NCBI GenBank assembly: GCA_013397935.1
Contig: VZRN01002950.1
Coordinates: forward strand, 268,626-332,625
Length of the DNA: 64,000 nt
DNA from: Dasyornis broadbenti
Taxonomy: Eukaryota; Chordata; Aves; Passeriformes; Dasyornithidae
Direction: 5' to 3'
Shown here: piece after piece, positions 12,901-23,610 of the stretch
How the letters are laid out: every line of letters begins with the position of its first letter
How positions within the stretch are numbered: the first letter of the stretch is position 1
Program-made: the position numbers and the translations under genes
Notes under the pieces: model-generated
The model's input: only the letters and a program-made list of their open reading frames with translations
The model's database searches: none
Told to the model about the DNA's origin: nothing

Positions 12901-15900
12901 GGGGGAGCGATTGTTCCCTGTTAGGCGACATCGTGCAACTGTGCCTAAAAACACTTGTGCTGGTTTTGCGCCCCTGGCAGCTGAAAGTCGTTTGGGGTGA
13001 GGCTGGGGAAAGACAACCGAGGCTGGTGAGGGGCACCCTGGTCCGGGGAGGAGATGCTGCGGGACGGGGCTCGTTCAGCCCCGCGATGAAATGGCCGCGG
13101 GGGGACCCTGACGGCAGCGCCAGCACCCAGGAGGAGGTCAGGGAGGCAGGGAGCGGGGTGTCCGAGCCGAGCTGGAGCTGCCAGGCTGCGGGAGGCAGGC
13201 AGAGGGCCCTCTCTCCCCGCTGCAGCGCAGCCGGCAGCACCGCCCATCCTCGAGGCCTCTGGGCGGGCCGGCAGCGCCGGGCGCTTTGCCCCCAGCAAGG
13301 AGCGCGGGTCCATCCACGCTTCTCCGGGACTCCCCGCCCCAAGCCCCAGCACCCGGGAGTTGGGAACCCTACACAGGGCAAGCGCCGGCCTTTGCAAGAA
13401 GCAATTGTGAGCTAAGGGTGGCTCCTAAAACCAGCCGGGAGCGGGTCCCCAGCCCTCCGCACGGATGTGCCCCTCCTTGCCTGCCGCGACATGTGCGTCA
13501 GGCGAGGGCCCGGGCACCGGTACACATCTACCCTCCACGCTGACAAGCAAAGGTGGCTTGGAGCCAGGCAGAGCGTTGTGAGCAAACCCTGCCGTGCTTA
13601 CGCAAGTCTAGGTGCTCACCCGAGCCTCTGCCCCGGCTGCCACGCAGGGCTCAGGGATGCCACCTCTGCACAAATGCCACCGAGCCAGTTTGCAGACAGC
13701 AGCGCATCGAGTCCTAGCTGGGGTGAACTGGTTTGGGTTTGGTTGGTAAACACCACTGCGCAATTCTCCTTTATCTATGGGCTGGCAGTAATAAACATGA
13801 GATGAAGCTCATTCAGGTAAGGACCTACCAGGCCAGTGTCGACATCCGCTGGTTCCTCTGCCTGGGATGAGCTGCCAGGCATGCAGGCAGAGCATGGTGA
13901 GTCAGGTGTGGAGCAGCTCTCAGCCTGGATACCCAAATTAACAGTCAGAGAGAGATGCAAATGGCAACCCCTATTCTGCTGTGGGGTGCGTAATCCACCA
14001 GCAAAAGCTGACTACGCTGTAGCATCACAGCCCTGCTTCCCAGGCATCCCATGCCCCAGGAGGCAGAGTCACACTGCCAGCAAGTAGCAACCTCACCTCC
14101 CTTCCCAGCCATGTGCTGATGTCCTGGGTGACCTTACTAAAGCCCTTTCATCTCTGGTTTCCCTCCCAACACTGTCTCATGGCTTGATGGCTTCTCAGAG
14201 AAGGAACTGCAGCCTCGCTAAGAGCCATGAGTTCTGGGATCTTGGCACTGTGGGTGTCCTACAAAGAGTACAATGGCAGCAATTCCCAGATATGGTCGGC
14301 AGACACGGGGAAGAGCAGGGCTGATGGAGCTGCCACTTCCCTCCTCTCCATCCCCTCATCGGTGTGCAGGTTGGACAGTGAAGAACGCCTGGCTCTGCAG
14401 GCAAACCACGGTGGTGTGCAGCCCTGCCGGGGGGAGGAGGGGGAGGCACAGATGGCAGCAGATGCTCTCATCAGTGAAAATGATTGAAGCAAAACAAAAA
14501 AAACCCCCTAGCAACTGGTGAGCAGCCTAACAAAAACCAACACAACGGTAGAGAGAAAGGGTCTGGACCTGGCAGGCCCTTGCATGGAGCCTAGCTCCGT
14601 GCTGCCTTCTGGCCCGGGATAGTGTTTTTCTCATCCCAAATTCACATACAGAGAAGAAAGACCATGTCTTATCCCAGAGCACTGGGCAGTGATTATTTTT
14701 TAAGACTTGAATATACTAAAATGAAACCCTTTGGTTTCTCTCCCATTCCCCTATCCCTGTCCTCTCTCTTGTCCTTTTCCCTCTGCCTTCAGAGGGGTGA
14801 ATATGACCCTGGACAGCTTCTAGGCACATTAAAGCTTCTAAGCCCCTCATCTACCCTCACTACCCACAACAAGTCTTAATGTGGGCCAACATGGCACTCC
14901 ATTTCAGCACTGGGGGTAAAGGAGCAGGAACACTTCCTGCACCGGAGGGGTGTTACTGTAAAGCCTCCGTGCAGCTTGGTTGCTGCTGCCAGCCTCAGCT
15001 CCTCCGTCGTGATAACTTCGTGCCAGTGCAAAGGTCCTGCTCCTCCACCTCTCCCATCCTCTGACTTTGATCCGTCGCGGCAGTACTCAGCAGTCATGCC
15101 CAGCATTTGGCACATCTCCATACTCCTGCCCGGCTTTCCTCCAATACGTTTGGGGCGGAGGGAAGCAGAGGGAATTTATTCAGTGTATGATGGTTTACTT
15201 TTCCTTTTCCCCTTTGGCAGGAGCACCTCGCGGCACAGTCAGAGCTACAGAATGAATGCTCCTGCAGCATGTGCTGAGCTGAATGGCACAGCACGCAGCC
15301 CTCCAGCCTACTCCTTCTGTGATTAAATGCACCGTAGCTGCTCTTGCAACGTGCACACACAGCTCTGCACACTGCGAGGGCTGAGCACAGGCAGATACTC
15401 CTATTGGGAACATGGAGACAGATCCAGGGCAGCCCCCGTGTGAGAAGCACACCTGCCTGGTGATGCTGCAAGTGCCTTTTGCCTGCTCAAGCACGACAGC
15501 TGTCTTCACTGAGTGACACCATTTTGGGCTTTGCAGGAAGAAGGTAGTGTACACGGGGATCTGTGCTGGCCTCCATCCCAGTCATGAGGTGGGAGAGGGG
15601 AGTGATGCCCTTCTTAAAGCTGATGCAGAGTTCACCACAGTTAATAAATTTATTGACAGAATAGGGACATACGAAGCCTGACAAGCCTCTTCCTCCAGCA
15701 CCTTGCCATGCCCCACTCCAGAGCATCACAGCAAGGGTGACTGGCATACACATGGTGAAACCAACCAAACCTGGAATAAGCAGAGCCATGACAGCTCAAG
15801 GATTGGCTCTGGCCTCAGCTACCAGCACAGTTTTGAGGTGCCAATACCCTCTGCAGTGGGAACACAGTGTCCTGTGCCACAGCCAGCCCTGCTGATCGAG

Positions 15901-18190
15901 GGTGATGGGAGGCTGGCTCAGCCAGTGGTGCAAGGGACTGCATCTAAATCACAAAGTTAGGTTAAAAATTATATTATTTAGCCATTTAAAGGAATTGCAG
16001 ATTGACAAAAGTCTCTCCTTTTTGATTGATAAGAAAGTTCGTTTGGCAGCAATTCCTTTTTCCTAGTTTTAGTTTCCTTCATGACTAGGTTCTGATTTTA
16101 ATCCCTACGGGATGCATGAAGGAGACTCTGCTGCACTCTTCTGCGCTTGCCCTGCCATGGCACTTAGCGGGCTTGGAAAACATTTTAGCAAGAACTATTA
16201 TGTGTACAAGCATAACTTGCATTTGAAACACATAGCTAGGATGCAATCCATCTTTGGATGTGCCTGAAATCTGGGAAAGAAAAAAACAGAGTAGGGGAGA
16301 TTATTTTTTAAGTGCTTTACCTAAAACAAAGCGCTTTCCTTCAGCAATAAGCAACTTGCTATGTAATTTTTGCTCAGCTCATGATGGTTGTGATGGAGGG
16401 GGGGTGTGATGGCCCTGGGGCTGAGACAATAGATTCACATCTGGTAGATGGAGCTTAGAGATGAGGCTGCTTTGTTCTGCCTGCCTGACCATTACAGCAT
16501 TGCCCTGGCTCTCCCAGCTTACTTTCCCCTGGGGAAAATAGGGGTAATAGGGATGACCCGAGCCACCCAGAGCTGACCAGGTGTGCTCGCAGCACTGCTC
16601 TCGCTCAGGATGGCTGCCCACTTCTAGGTAGCCAAATGCTAGAATATCAAGTTGAGCAGGATTGGGATCTAAATAGGGTTAGCTCTCAGCTTTGGGAGGC
16701 AGGTGAGGTTTTGCAAGCCTCCATCACCGCCTGCTCGTGGTCCCTGTGATCCCGGGAGCAGTTTAGCAGCAGTGAATCATTTGTTTTGGTTTCTCCCCAC
16801 CAGGATCTTGGCTTCAGCACCTCACGCAGAAGCAGTGGGCGTGGGAGACATGCAGGGCTTGTGGGCTGGAGCCTCTCCCATGGCCGTGAGAACCCATGTC
16901 CCACCAGTCTCCAGCCCCACTGGAGCAGCTCCTGTTTGCTGCCAATGAGGATTTTGTGTGGGTCAGGTCTCCTATGTCCTCATCATCCCGGGATGCATCA
17001 GCAGGGTCCATGGATTAGCTGAGGAGAGGTTGCCAGCAAGGAAGGCTCAAGAGGAAGCTCAGCTTGGTCTCTGGCTGGAATGAACAGTCCGAGGTGGCCC
17101 CTCAGGACACTCCATCCTCTGCCTCTTCTTCATCACCTCCCCATCTCTTCTCTGCTGCAAGCTTGACATCCTTCTCCCATCTGCTTCCCACTCTCCTCTC
17201 TTGTGCCATGCCACTGGACAGACAGGGAGCAATCTTCCCGACAGCTGATCTGAGATGTTCATCTGTGATGTGCCAGGTCCAGTATTGCAAACGTTGATTT
17301 TAAACAGAGTTTGGAAAAAAGCTGTTTAAATCCTCTTCCTTCAGCAGGTTTTGCAAGCTCATGGCTCTCTGCCTAGATAACAGCTTTTATGAGGAAGCTT
17401 TTGGGTTTTCAGACTCATTCCTTTCCCCCTCTTTTTTCTTATTTTACCCCTGCAATGGGGTGTTGGGTAGGGGAGGAAATAGCCCAAAGCTGAGGCAAGA
17501 GAAGTCTTTCTCTGTTTTTCCCTGTCTGGGTGCTTTGCATGGCTGCAGGGACGGAGCTGTGCAGGAAAACCAGCAGGAAAGGCTTTGTTTCAGCCATGCT
17601 GATCATACTTCTGCTCCAGCTATGACCAGGACCAAGTGTTCCCATGCCACTAAAGAAGCAAGTGCCCATGCTACCCTAGCATCTTGCCACTGATTATGAC
17701 AACTGGGCCAAAACCCATGAGTTTAGGTAGAATAGCCCTGGTTTTGTAAAAGTTTCCCTGCTGACAGCTTTGGGTGAGCTGATTTTCTGCAGCAGGAGAA
17801 GGGCATGAACTCAGCATTGCTTATGCAATGGGGAGAGTGAGACTTTTTAACATCCCAGGGTTTTATACCTCCAGTGCTTTATGAGAAATGACATTTCTGG
17901 GAAAGATTTTGCCGCCAGTTACTGTGGGAGATCGACATGCTTCTTGAGCAAGCTGCCCGCCGTGTGTCTGGAGAGATGAGAGTTAATTTTAAAACATCCG
18001 GCATCCGTATTGGCAGGGAGGAAGGTTCCCTTCATTTCCTAAGAACCAGCAAAACCTAAGCTTCTAAACCCTAATCCCTCTCTAAGCTGGAGCTGCCAGG
18101 CCAGGGCCAAGGGCAGAGAAAAACCCCTGCTGTGTAACCAGGCCAGATACCCAGTTCTTTGGTGAACCCGCAGCAGGATGGGGGTGAGTC
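9916..18190. other. Intergenic region between IFITM10 and the DUSP8 promoter region
   Basis: No gene is recognisable in this 8.3 kb. It is mostly single-copy sequence of mixed composition with short homopolymers, such as a T run near 12523-12537. It contains the orphan CpG island at 12.6-13.5 kb. In mammals the KRTAP5 cluster lies in the matching interval; no cysteine/glycine/serine-rich single-exon frame of that type is visible here. Confidence 0.7.
12580..13520. promoter_or_regulatory. Intergenic CpG island
   Basis: A block rich in CpG, densest at 13030-13520, where I count roughly 37 CpG in about 480 bp against general CpG depletion outside. It is about 3.5 kb downstream of IFITM10 and 5 kb upstream of the putative DUSP8 promoter. 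Long frames occur on both strands at once (about 160 codons each), the usual side-effect of few A/T-rich stop codons and not evidence of coding. It may be a promoter of an unannotated non-coding RNA or a distal element. Confidence 0.6.
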
Positions 18191-18658
18191 CACTCTAGCC
18201 ATCCAGGAGCCGACCTGTGGGTCAGGCTCCTCCTGAGCCCCCAGCTTTTTGGTCGCACTTTGCCATGCCACCTTCCGAGACCGCGCTGCCTCTGTGCCTG
18301 TGCTTCTCCAGCCTGGGCACCCCGGCGCGAACGAGTCCCGTGAGGTGTCCCGCAGGTCCCCGTTGCTCCCAGCTCTGCATGCAGGGCGCTGACAGGTGGC
18401 AAGGGTGGCCCCACCTGTGGGAGAGCTCCCGGCTTAGCGTCGCAGCATCAAGCAGCCCGGGAACCGTCCCTGACCCAAAAATACACGGCAGCGCGTTTTC
18501 TGGCAGGAGCAGCGCGGCTCCCGGGGTGTCCCGGGGCCCTTAGCGGCCGGGAGGGTCACCGCAGGAGCGCCGCTCTCCCCGCGGGCTCCCCGTCACCCCG
18601 AGCCCTCAGCTGCGCCGGGCCAGGCGCACAGCACCCGCTCCCTCAGCGCCCGCGGGGC

Positions 18659-18666
18659 TGACGTCA
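18659..18666. promoter_or_regulatory. Palindromic CRE (TGACGTCA), site 1
   Basis: A perfect full CREB/ATF palindrome, 44 bp upstream of a second identical site, inside the CpG island. Paired full CREs near a promoter usually mean cAMP/calcium or stress-kinase responsiveness. That would fit a MAPK phosphatase under feedback control, but this is inference. Confidence 0.7.
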
Positions 18667-18690
18667 CCCTGCCCTGCGCCGCCCGCGCTG

Positions 18691-18695
18691 ATTGG
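18691..18695 (-). promoter_or_regulatory. Inverted CCAAT box (ATTGG)
   Basis: ATTGG within GATTGGCTG, a typical NF-Y site in reverse orientation. It lies between the two CREs with 7 bp to the second. NF-Y/CREB spacing of this kind is common in CpG-island promoters. Confidence 0.6.
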
Positions 18696-18702
18696 CTGCG
18701 GG

Positions 18703-18710
18703 TGACGTCA
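18703..18710. promoter_or_regulatory. Palindromic CRE (TGACGTCA), site 2
   Basis: The second perfect TGACGTCA, 20 bp before the assembly gap. Together with the CCAAT box it forms a compact module that recurs in altered form at 34422-34441. Confidence 0.7.
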
Positions 18711-18730
18711 ACGCTGTCTCTTCCCCCCCC

Positions 18731-18923
18731 NNNNNNNNNNNNNNNNNNNNNNNNNNNNNNNNNNNNNNNNNNNNNNNNNNNNNNNNNNNNNNNNNNNNNN
18801 NNNNNNNNNNNNNNNNNNNNNNNNNNNNNNNNNNNNNNNNNNNNNNNNNNNNNNNNNNNNNNNNNNNNNNNNNNNNNNNNNNNNNNNNNNNNNNNNNNNN
18901 NNNNNNNNNNNNNNNNNNNNNNN
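18731..18923. other. Assembly gap
   Basis: 193 consecutive N. The left edge ends in a run of C and the right edge is extremely GC-rich with G runs, so this is probably sequencing or assembly failure in a GC-extreme promoter core. Amino-acid strings spanning it are meaningless. Confidence 0.99.
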
Positions 18924-21900
18924 GCGTCCCTCCGCGTCCGCGCGGGACGGGCCCGTGCGCCCCGGGGGAGGCGGGGAGGGGGGCGGTGAGGGGCGCCCGC
19001 GTGTGCGGAGCGGAGCCGGCATCGCGCCCTGAGGCGGCGGACAGCGCGACAGCATGTGCCGGTGTATGTGCGTGTGTGTGTGTGCACCTAGGGACAGCGC
19101 TCAGCGGGGTGAAGGGGGGCTGCAGTGACTCCGCTGCGAAGGAGAATAATGTGGTGAAGTGCTGGGGCTGGGGAGGGAGCAGCCCCACGGCGGGGATTGG
19201 GGAAAGAAGGGCGGCGGGGGGGGGGGGCTGGCACTCCGCGGCCGCGCATGTCGGGGATGCTGCGCTTGTTTTCGGGGCGGGGGGGGGCTGGAAATCCCAC
19301 CCTGCCTTCGCGGTGTGCGCTTGCCGGGTGGCCGTGGTGCAGGTGAGGAGGGGGCTTGGGAAGCTCCGGGGAATACCCGCTGTCCGGCCGGGCCGGGGGT
19401 CGCGGGTGGAGGGCTTTTCTGGCGGGGCTGAGGGCTGGTGTTTGAGGAACCGGTGTTAACAGCTCAGTGGTTTTTCTGATGATGAAAGAGGTTGGAGTGT
19501 CGCCCTGCGTCCTTGGCGTTTAAACGAAGCCGGCATGTGTTCAGCAGCGGGGGTTTTGATGCAACACTTCACTACTGCGGCTCCAAAGGCGCTGCTCGCG
19601 ATTAATGAGTTAAGCTGCTCGTTTAAAATAATCCTCTCCACCTCCCCTAATGTGCCTGGACCGATTGATCACCCCCCACGCACCCTCAATCATTATACAG
19701 TGATAAATGTTGCTTTCTGTGCTGAGCGTTGTTTGTTTTTGAAGATTCCTGGTTATTTCCCTTATTGATAAATAAGTTCCTTCTCCTTCCTGCTCCCCCC
19801 TCCCTTTTCTCCTCCCCCAGAATTAAATTCCTGAGCAACAGCAAAAGCTGATGTCAGTGCTTCAGCTTGCATTGGGGGAACTCTGTGCACAGGTCAGTAA
19901 TTTGCTGTTTCGTTAGAAGGAGGAATGCGGTGCAGTGCCGTTCTGTTAGGGATATTTGGATTTTTCTAGGCATGGATGCGTTTATCCTTCATATTGCAGT
20001 AGTTATCGACAGCTCCCTTGTGGGAGCTGGGCGCTGCATAAGCATATGTTGGAGAGACCATCCCCGTCCCAAGCAGCTGGCAATGACGAATGCATTGGGA
20101 ATGGTTGCCAGAGGTTCCACCTCCCTCTGATTTGGGGTAATAAGGCAGACCCCTCTCCTGCAGGAAAGGGTCAGGATATCCAAGCAGCCCGCACAGGTAG
20201 CGCTGAGGTTTGTGCCTGGCAGTGCAGGGGCCATGTTAACCTTGAGAGCAGCTTGCCCGTGGAGCAGTGTTTGACGTTCGCTTGCATTGTCTCATCCTCC
20301 TGCGCTAAGGCAAAGGCTCGGGGCACGGCTGCCTGTGCGCCCAAACGCGGCTGCAGAGAGCTTTGTTTTCGGAAGGACTCGATGCACAGGAATTGGTGCT
20401 TTTGGGTTTGGCCTTGCCTCTGTGTGCCTCTGTTTGCGCTGTTGGAGGGCGTCCGTGCCGGGAGGACTCTCTCTGCAGAAGAGGTTTGTTGGGGGTTTGG
20501 GTCTATATGGGGGTTTCTGCATTGGCATTGATTTTGCTTGTAACAGCTCCCAAAATGAATTAAGCTGTAGCACCAAGAAAATCCTCCTGGCAATAGCATA
20601 TTTGGGATTTTAAAATGTCCTCAAGGACTTTGCAGTTGTCTGGTCCCCAATTTTGCCTGGCACAGCCACAGTGGCAGAGCGTGAATGTGTAGGATTTTCC
20701 AAATGGCTGTGACCACAGCAGACAGGTGAGAATGTGAGCAGCACAGGGATACCCAGATGCCTCTTTGCAGTGGCAATAGGCAGAAATTTCTGCCCTCAGC
20801 CCATTGGCAAAACAATTGAGAGGCACAAACCTGAGGCTGGAAGGCTTCCAAGCTGCGATGACAGCAGCTCACACTAAAAGTCTTCCAACCCAAGAGATTT
20901 GCCTCACATGGCTTTCAGTTGTCCCTGCTTAGATATAAGGTAAGGAAAACCTGGATCTAGCATTGTTTTTTAAAATCTACTCTCAGCTAAGCTTGGGAGA
21001 GCTGAGCACAGTGGCCAGAGTCCTTAGGAGCATTCCCTGGGGACTCTGCATGGAGATTATTCTTGCAAATACTGCACCGTGTTTGTCTGCAGTGTGTTTT
21101 TGCTGGATGCCAGGCACCTTGCTGAGTAAACCACTGAGTCTTTGGAGAGCTTATATTCACCTAAAATTAAATGCAACATCACTTTTACTATGAAAACACC
21201 CCTGAGGGCTGGGTGGGACTACGCAGTAGTGTCTGTCCCATGCTGCCAAAGTGGATCTTAAGAGGTGGGAGGAAACTCGCTTCTCTCCTTCGCAACCCTG
21301 TCCTCCCCCATGAAACATCCCCAAAATCTGGAAACCCCTGCAAAGGCTGGAACCTCCCTCTGCCGCCCCCCAAAGACTGGAAACCCGTTGTGGTTGCAGA
21401 TTTCTGATATGACTTCTCTTGGCATGAATATGAGCGAGTCCCCACTCCATCCCTACCCTGTACCTCTGCACCAGCTGCTGTAGTCTACATGAGGGATAGG
21501 GGGTGTGTTATAGGTGGTTTTCCTCTTTGCATTTGCTTCCTTGCCTTTAAACAAGGCTCTTCTTTGTGATCAGAGGTTCATTTCTCTGGTGCGCAGCTCG
21601 GCTCCCAAAGCCCTGGGCACAGTCAGGTGCAGAGCATGTTCACACTACCAGGAATGGAAGGAGGAAAAGGAGGTGCTCCAGCACTTGGCAGGCCTGATTT
21701 ATGGTGCAGGCTCATAGGATGCTGCCATCATACTGAAACAGTGCCAGCAAGCTGAGTCTGGTAGAAAGGAGGTGATAAAGACGAGGAGCTTGTGGATGCT
21801 GACTCCTCTCTCCCAGCAGAACAGCCGGGTTACTGCACTGGGAGAGAGTCTGTAGGCCTTTTTGCCCTCTGCCATGTGTTTAATGGCAGTGTTAATGGGG

Positions 21901-23544
21901 AGATGGTTGCAGAAATGGCCAGGTGCTCATGGTCCCTGGGTCTCACTGCACTCTTTTCCATGCTGCTATGCAGAGAAACTCCTGCAGCCAGAGCAGCAAT
22001 GCAGTCATCCAGTGGGGAAAGCTTCAACACTCCTCTGCATCCCCATGCCCTCTGGGTTTTAAAACCTGTTTTTCAAGCTTTACATTTCTTCTCTGAAGAT
22101 ACACCTGTCCCGCCTGATGCCAGTGGGAAGGAGGCACCTGACGTAATTATGGCAGGCTCAGGGAAGGGAGGTGAGTAGCCTGGGAGCATTCATCAGATAA
22201 GAAGCTAAACAAGCTCTGCTTAAGATTTTCTCAAGCTTACTCAGGAGACCTGGGTGTACTTTTGTGTTCAGGATTATAACAGAACCAGTGGAGTGTGAGG
22301 GAGGGTAAAAACCTGACTGTGCCAAGATGCTGTGTATTACTGGCGTCAGGGGCTGCTGTCAAAGGCAGGTAGTGCAGGTTCCTGCAGGGACAGTGGGTGG
22401 TGAAGTGCATCCCGGCAATGGCTTTGCCTGCTCATCTGATGGAGGGGGAGACCATGCCATGTGTCTCATCCCTATGGAAGAGTTGCTTTGCCAGAAGTGG
22501 GCCAGCAGCTGAGACCATGATGGAGCATACCCAGCTCTGGTCATAGTCAGTGCTTTGGTCACACTGTCTCCTCTTTAGCATGAATTCATGGAGAGGAAAA
22601 CAGTCTTTACTCTTTCTCTTCTGAGAGATGTTTGTAAACTTTGTACCCCAAACCTTTGGGTCCATGCTGCCCAAGAGGCTCCTTTGGCTCTCAACCATCT
22701 TCACTTCAAGCAAGGAGAGTAAGAGTAAAGGTAGGCTACACTGGGGGGATGTACATGGCACAGAGCCCTGTCCAGAGTATGCTGCAGACTGCCATGGCTC
22801 CTGTGGGATGGCTGGCTCCATTTCTCTGCTATTTGGCTCTTCCTCTGAGGTTTTCTAGACCCAAACAGACAAAATAATCTTGGCTGGTCTGCAGGAGGCT
22901 TCCTCTTTTACTTTGTCCAGGTCTTCTGTGGGGTTGTTTTTGCTGCTTTGGATCTTCAGTTTCCCAAAGTGACAGGTATTGTTTGCATGGTGGCTTGGAA
23001 GGATCAGCATTTCAGAAGATAAGCATTTAAGAAGAGCCCAGGCTGGGTTCAGAGGAGAACCTGGAGGTGTTCACTGGAAGCTGGTCCAGTGCATAAAGCC
23101 TCGTGTTGTGAACAGGGAGCAGTAACAGGACAGAAATGCAGGGACTGTGTGCATTAAGCTGAAACTTGCTTCAGAGACTCCCATCTGGGGCTGGAAATCC
23201 TTCTTTGATTCCCTCTTTTCTTCGCACTTCTCTTATGCCTTTTTCCATGTTGTATTTGTGTGTGGAAAGCACTTGTGGTTCTCTGATCTGTGCCTGTATG
23301 TCTTGTCTGCCTTGATTGTATTTTTTGAAAACAAAGCCTTCTCTTGGGGCAGAGCCCTTGTGTTCTTCAGAAATTTCTCCGGAGTCCTTCAGGGCCCTCT
23401 AGCAATTTGCAAAAGAGGCTCTCTGTAGAGTTTCTGCATCCTGAGTTGAGCATTATTTCTGAGTCCACTGATGACTGGGAACAAGTCACTTGGTGACCAG
23501 AAGGGCAAGACAACCTGTTCTGGTGTTGATGCTCCTTCTCCTTT

Positions 23545-23610
23545 AAGGGAGAGAGGGGTTGGACCAGCTGCACTCCTGAGGTCCCTTTAAACCTAAATTA
23601 TTGCATGACT
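23545..23610 (+). mobile_element. CR1 retrotransposon fragment, 3' end
   Basis: GGGGTTGGACCAGCTGCACTC followed shortly by CTGAGGTCCCTTT and CCTAAATTATTGCATGA matches the conserved 3' terminal region of avian CR1 in the + orientation, with moderate divergence. The 5' boundary is not clear; related sequence may begin near 23455. Confidence 0.75.

Larger units (their letters stand above)
18190..19440 (+). promoter_or_regulatory. DUSP8: CpG island: probable DUSP8 promoter and non-coding first exon
   Basis: The strongest upstream CpG island of the DUSP8 interval. It carries two palindromic CRE sites and an inverted CCAAT box just left of the assembly gap, and a G-quadruplex-prone stretch (18964-18993) just right of it. 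DUSP8 translation starts in an exon with its own splice acceptor at 33131-33132, so an upstream non-coding exon must exist. A near-perfect splice donor, CAG|GTGAGG at 19342/19343, is a good candidate for its 3' edge. Assignment to DUSP8 rests on position and architecture; the transcription start may be inside the gap. Confidence 0.6.

Noticed and set aside
12893..13415. 160-162-codon frames on both strands at the orphan CpG island
   Set aside because: Explained by GC content; no conserved protein features.
18593..19459. Frames of up to 255 codons crossing 18731-18923
   Set aside because: They run through 193 N, so the open frame is an artefact of the gap.
19956..20531. 191-codon cysteine-rich frame in intron 1, considered as a KRTAP-like gene because of its position
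   Set aside because: It lacks the Cys-Gly-Ser repeat structure of KRTAP5, begins at TTG, and an overlapping - strand frame is equally open.
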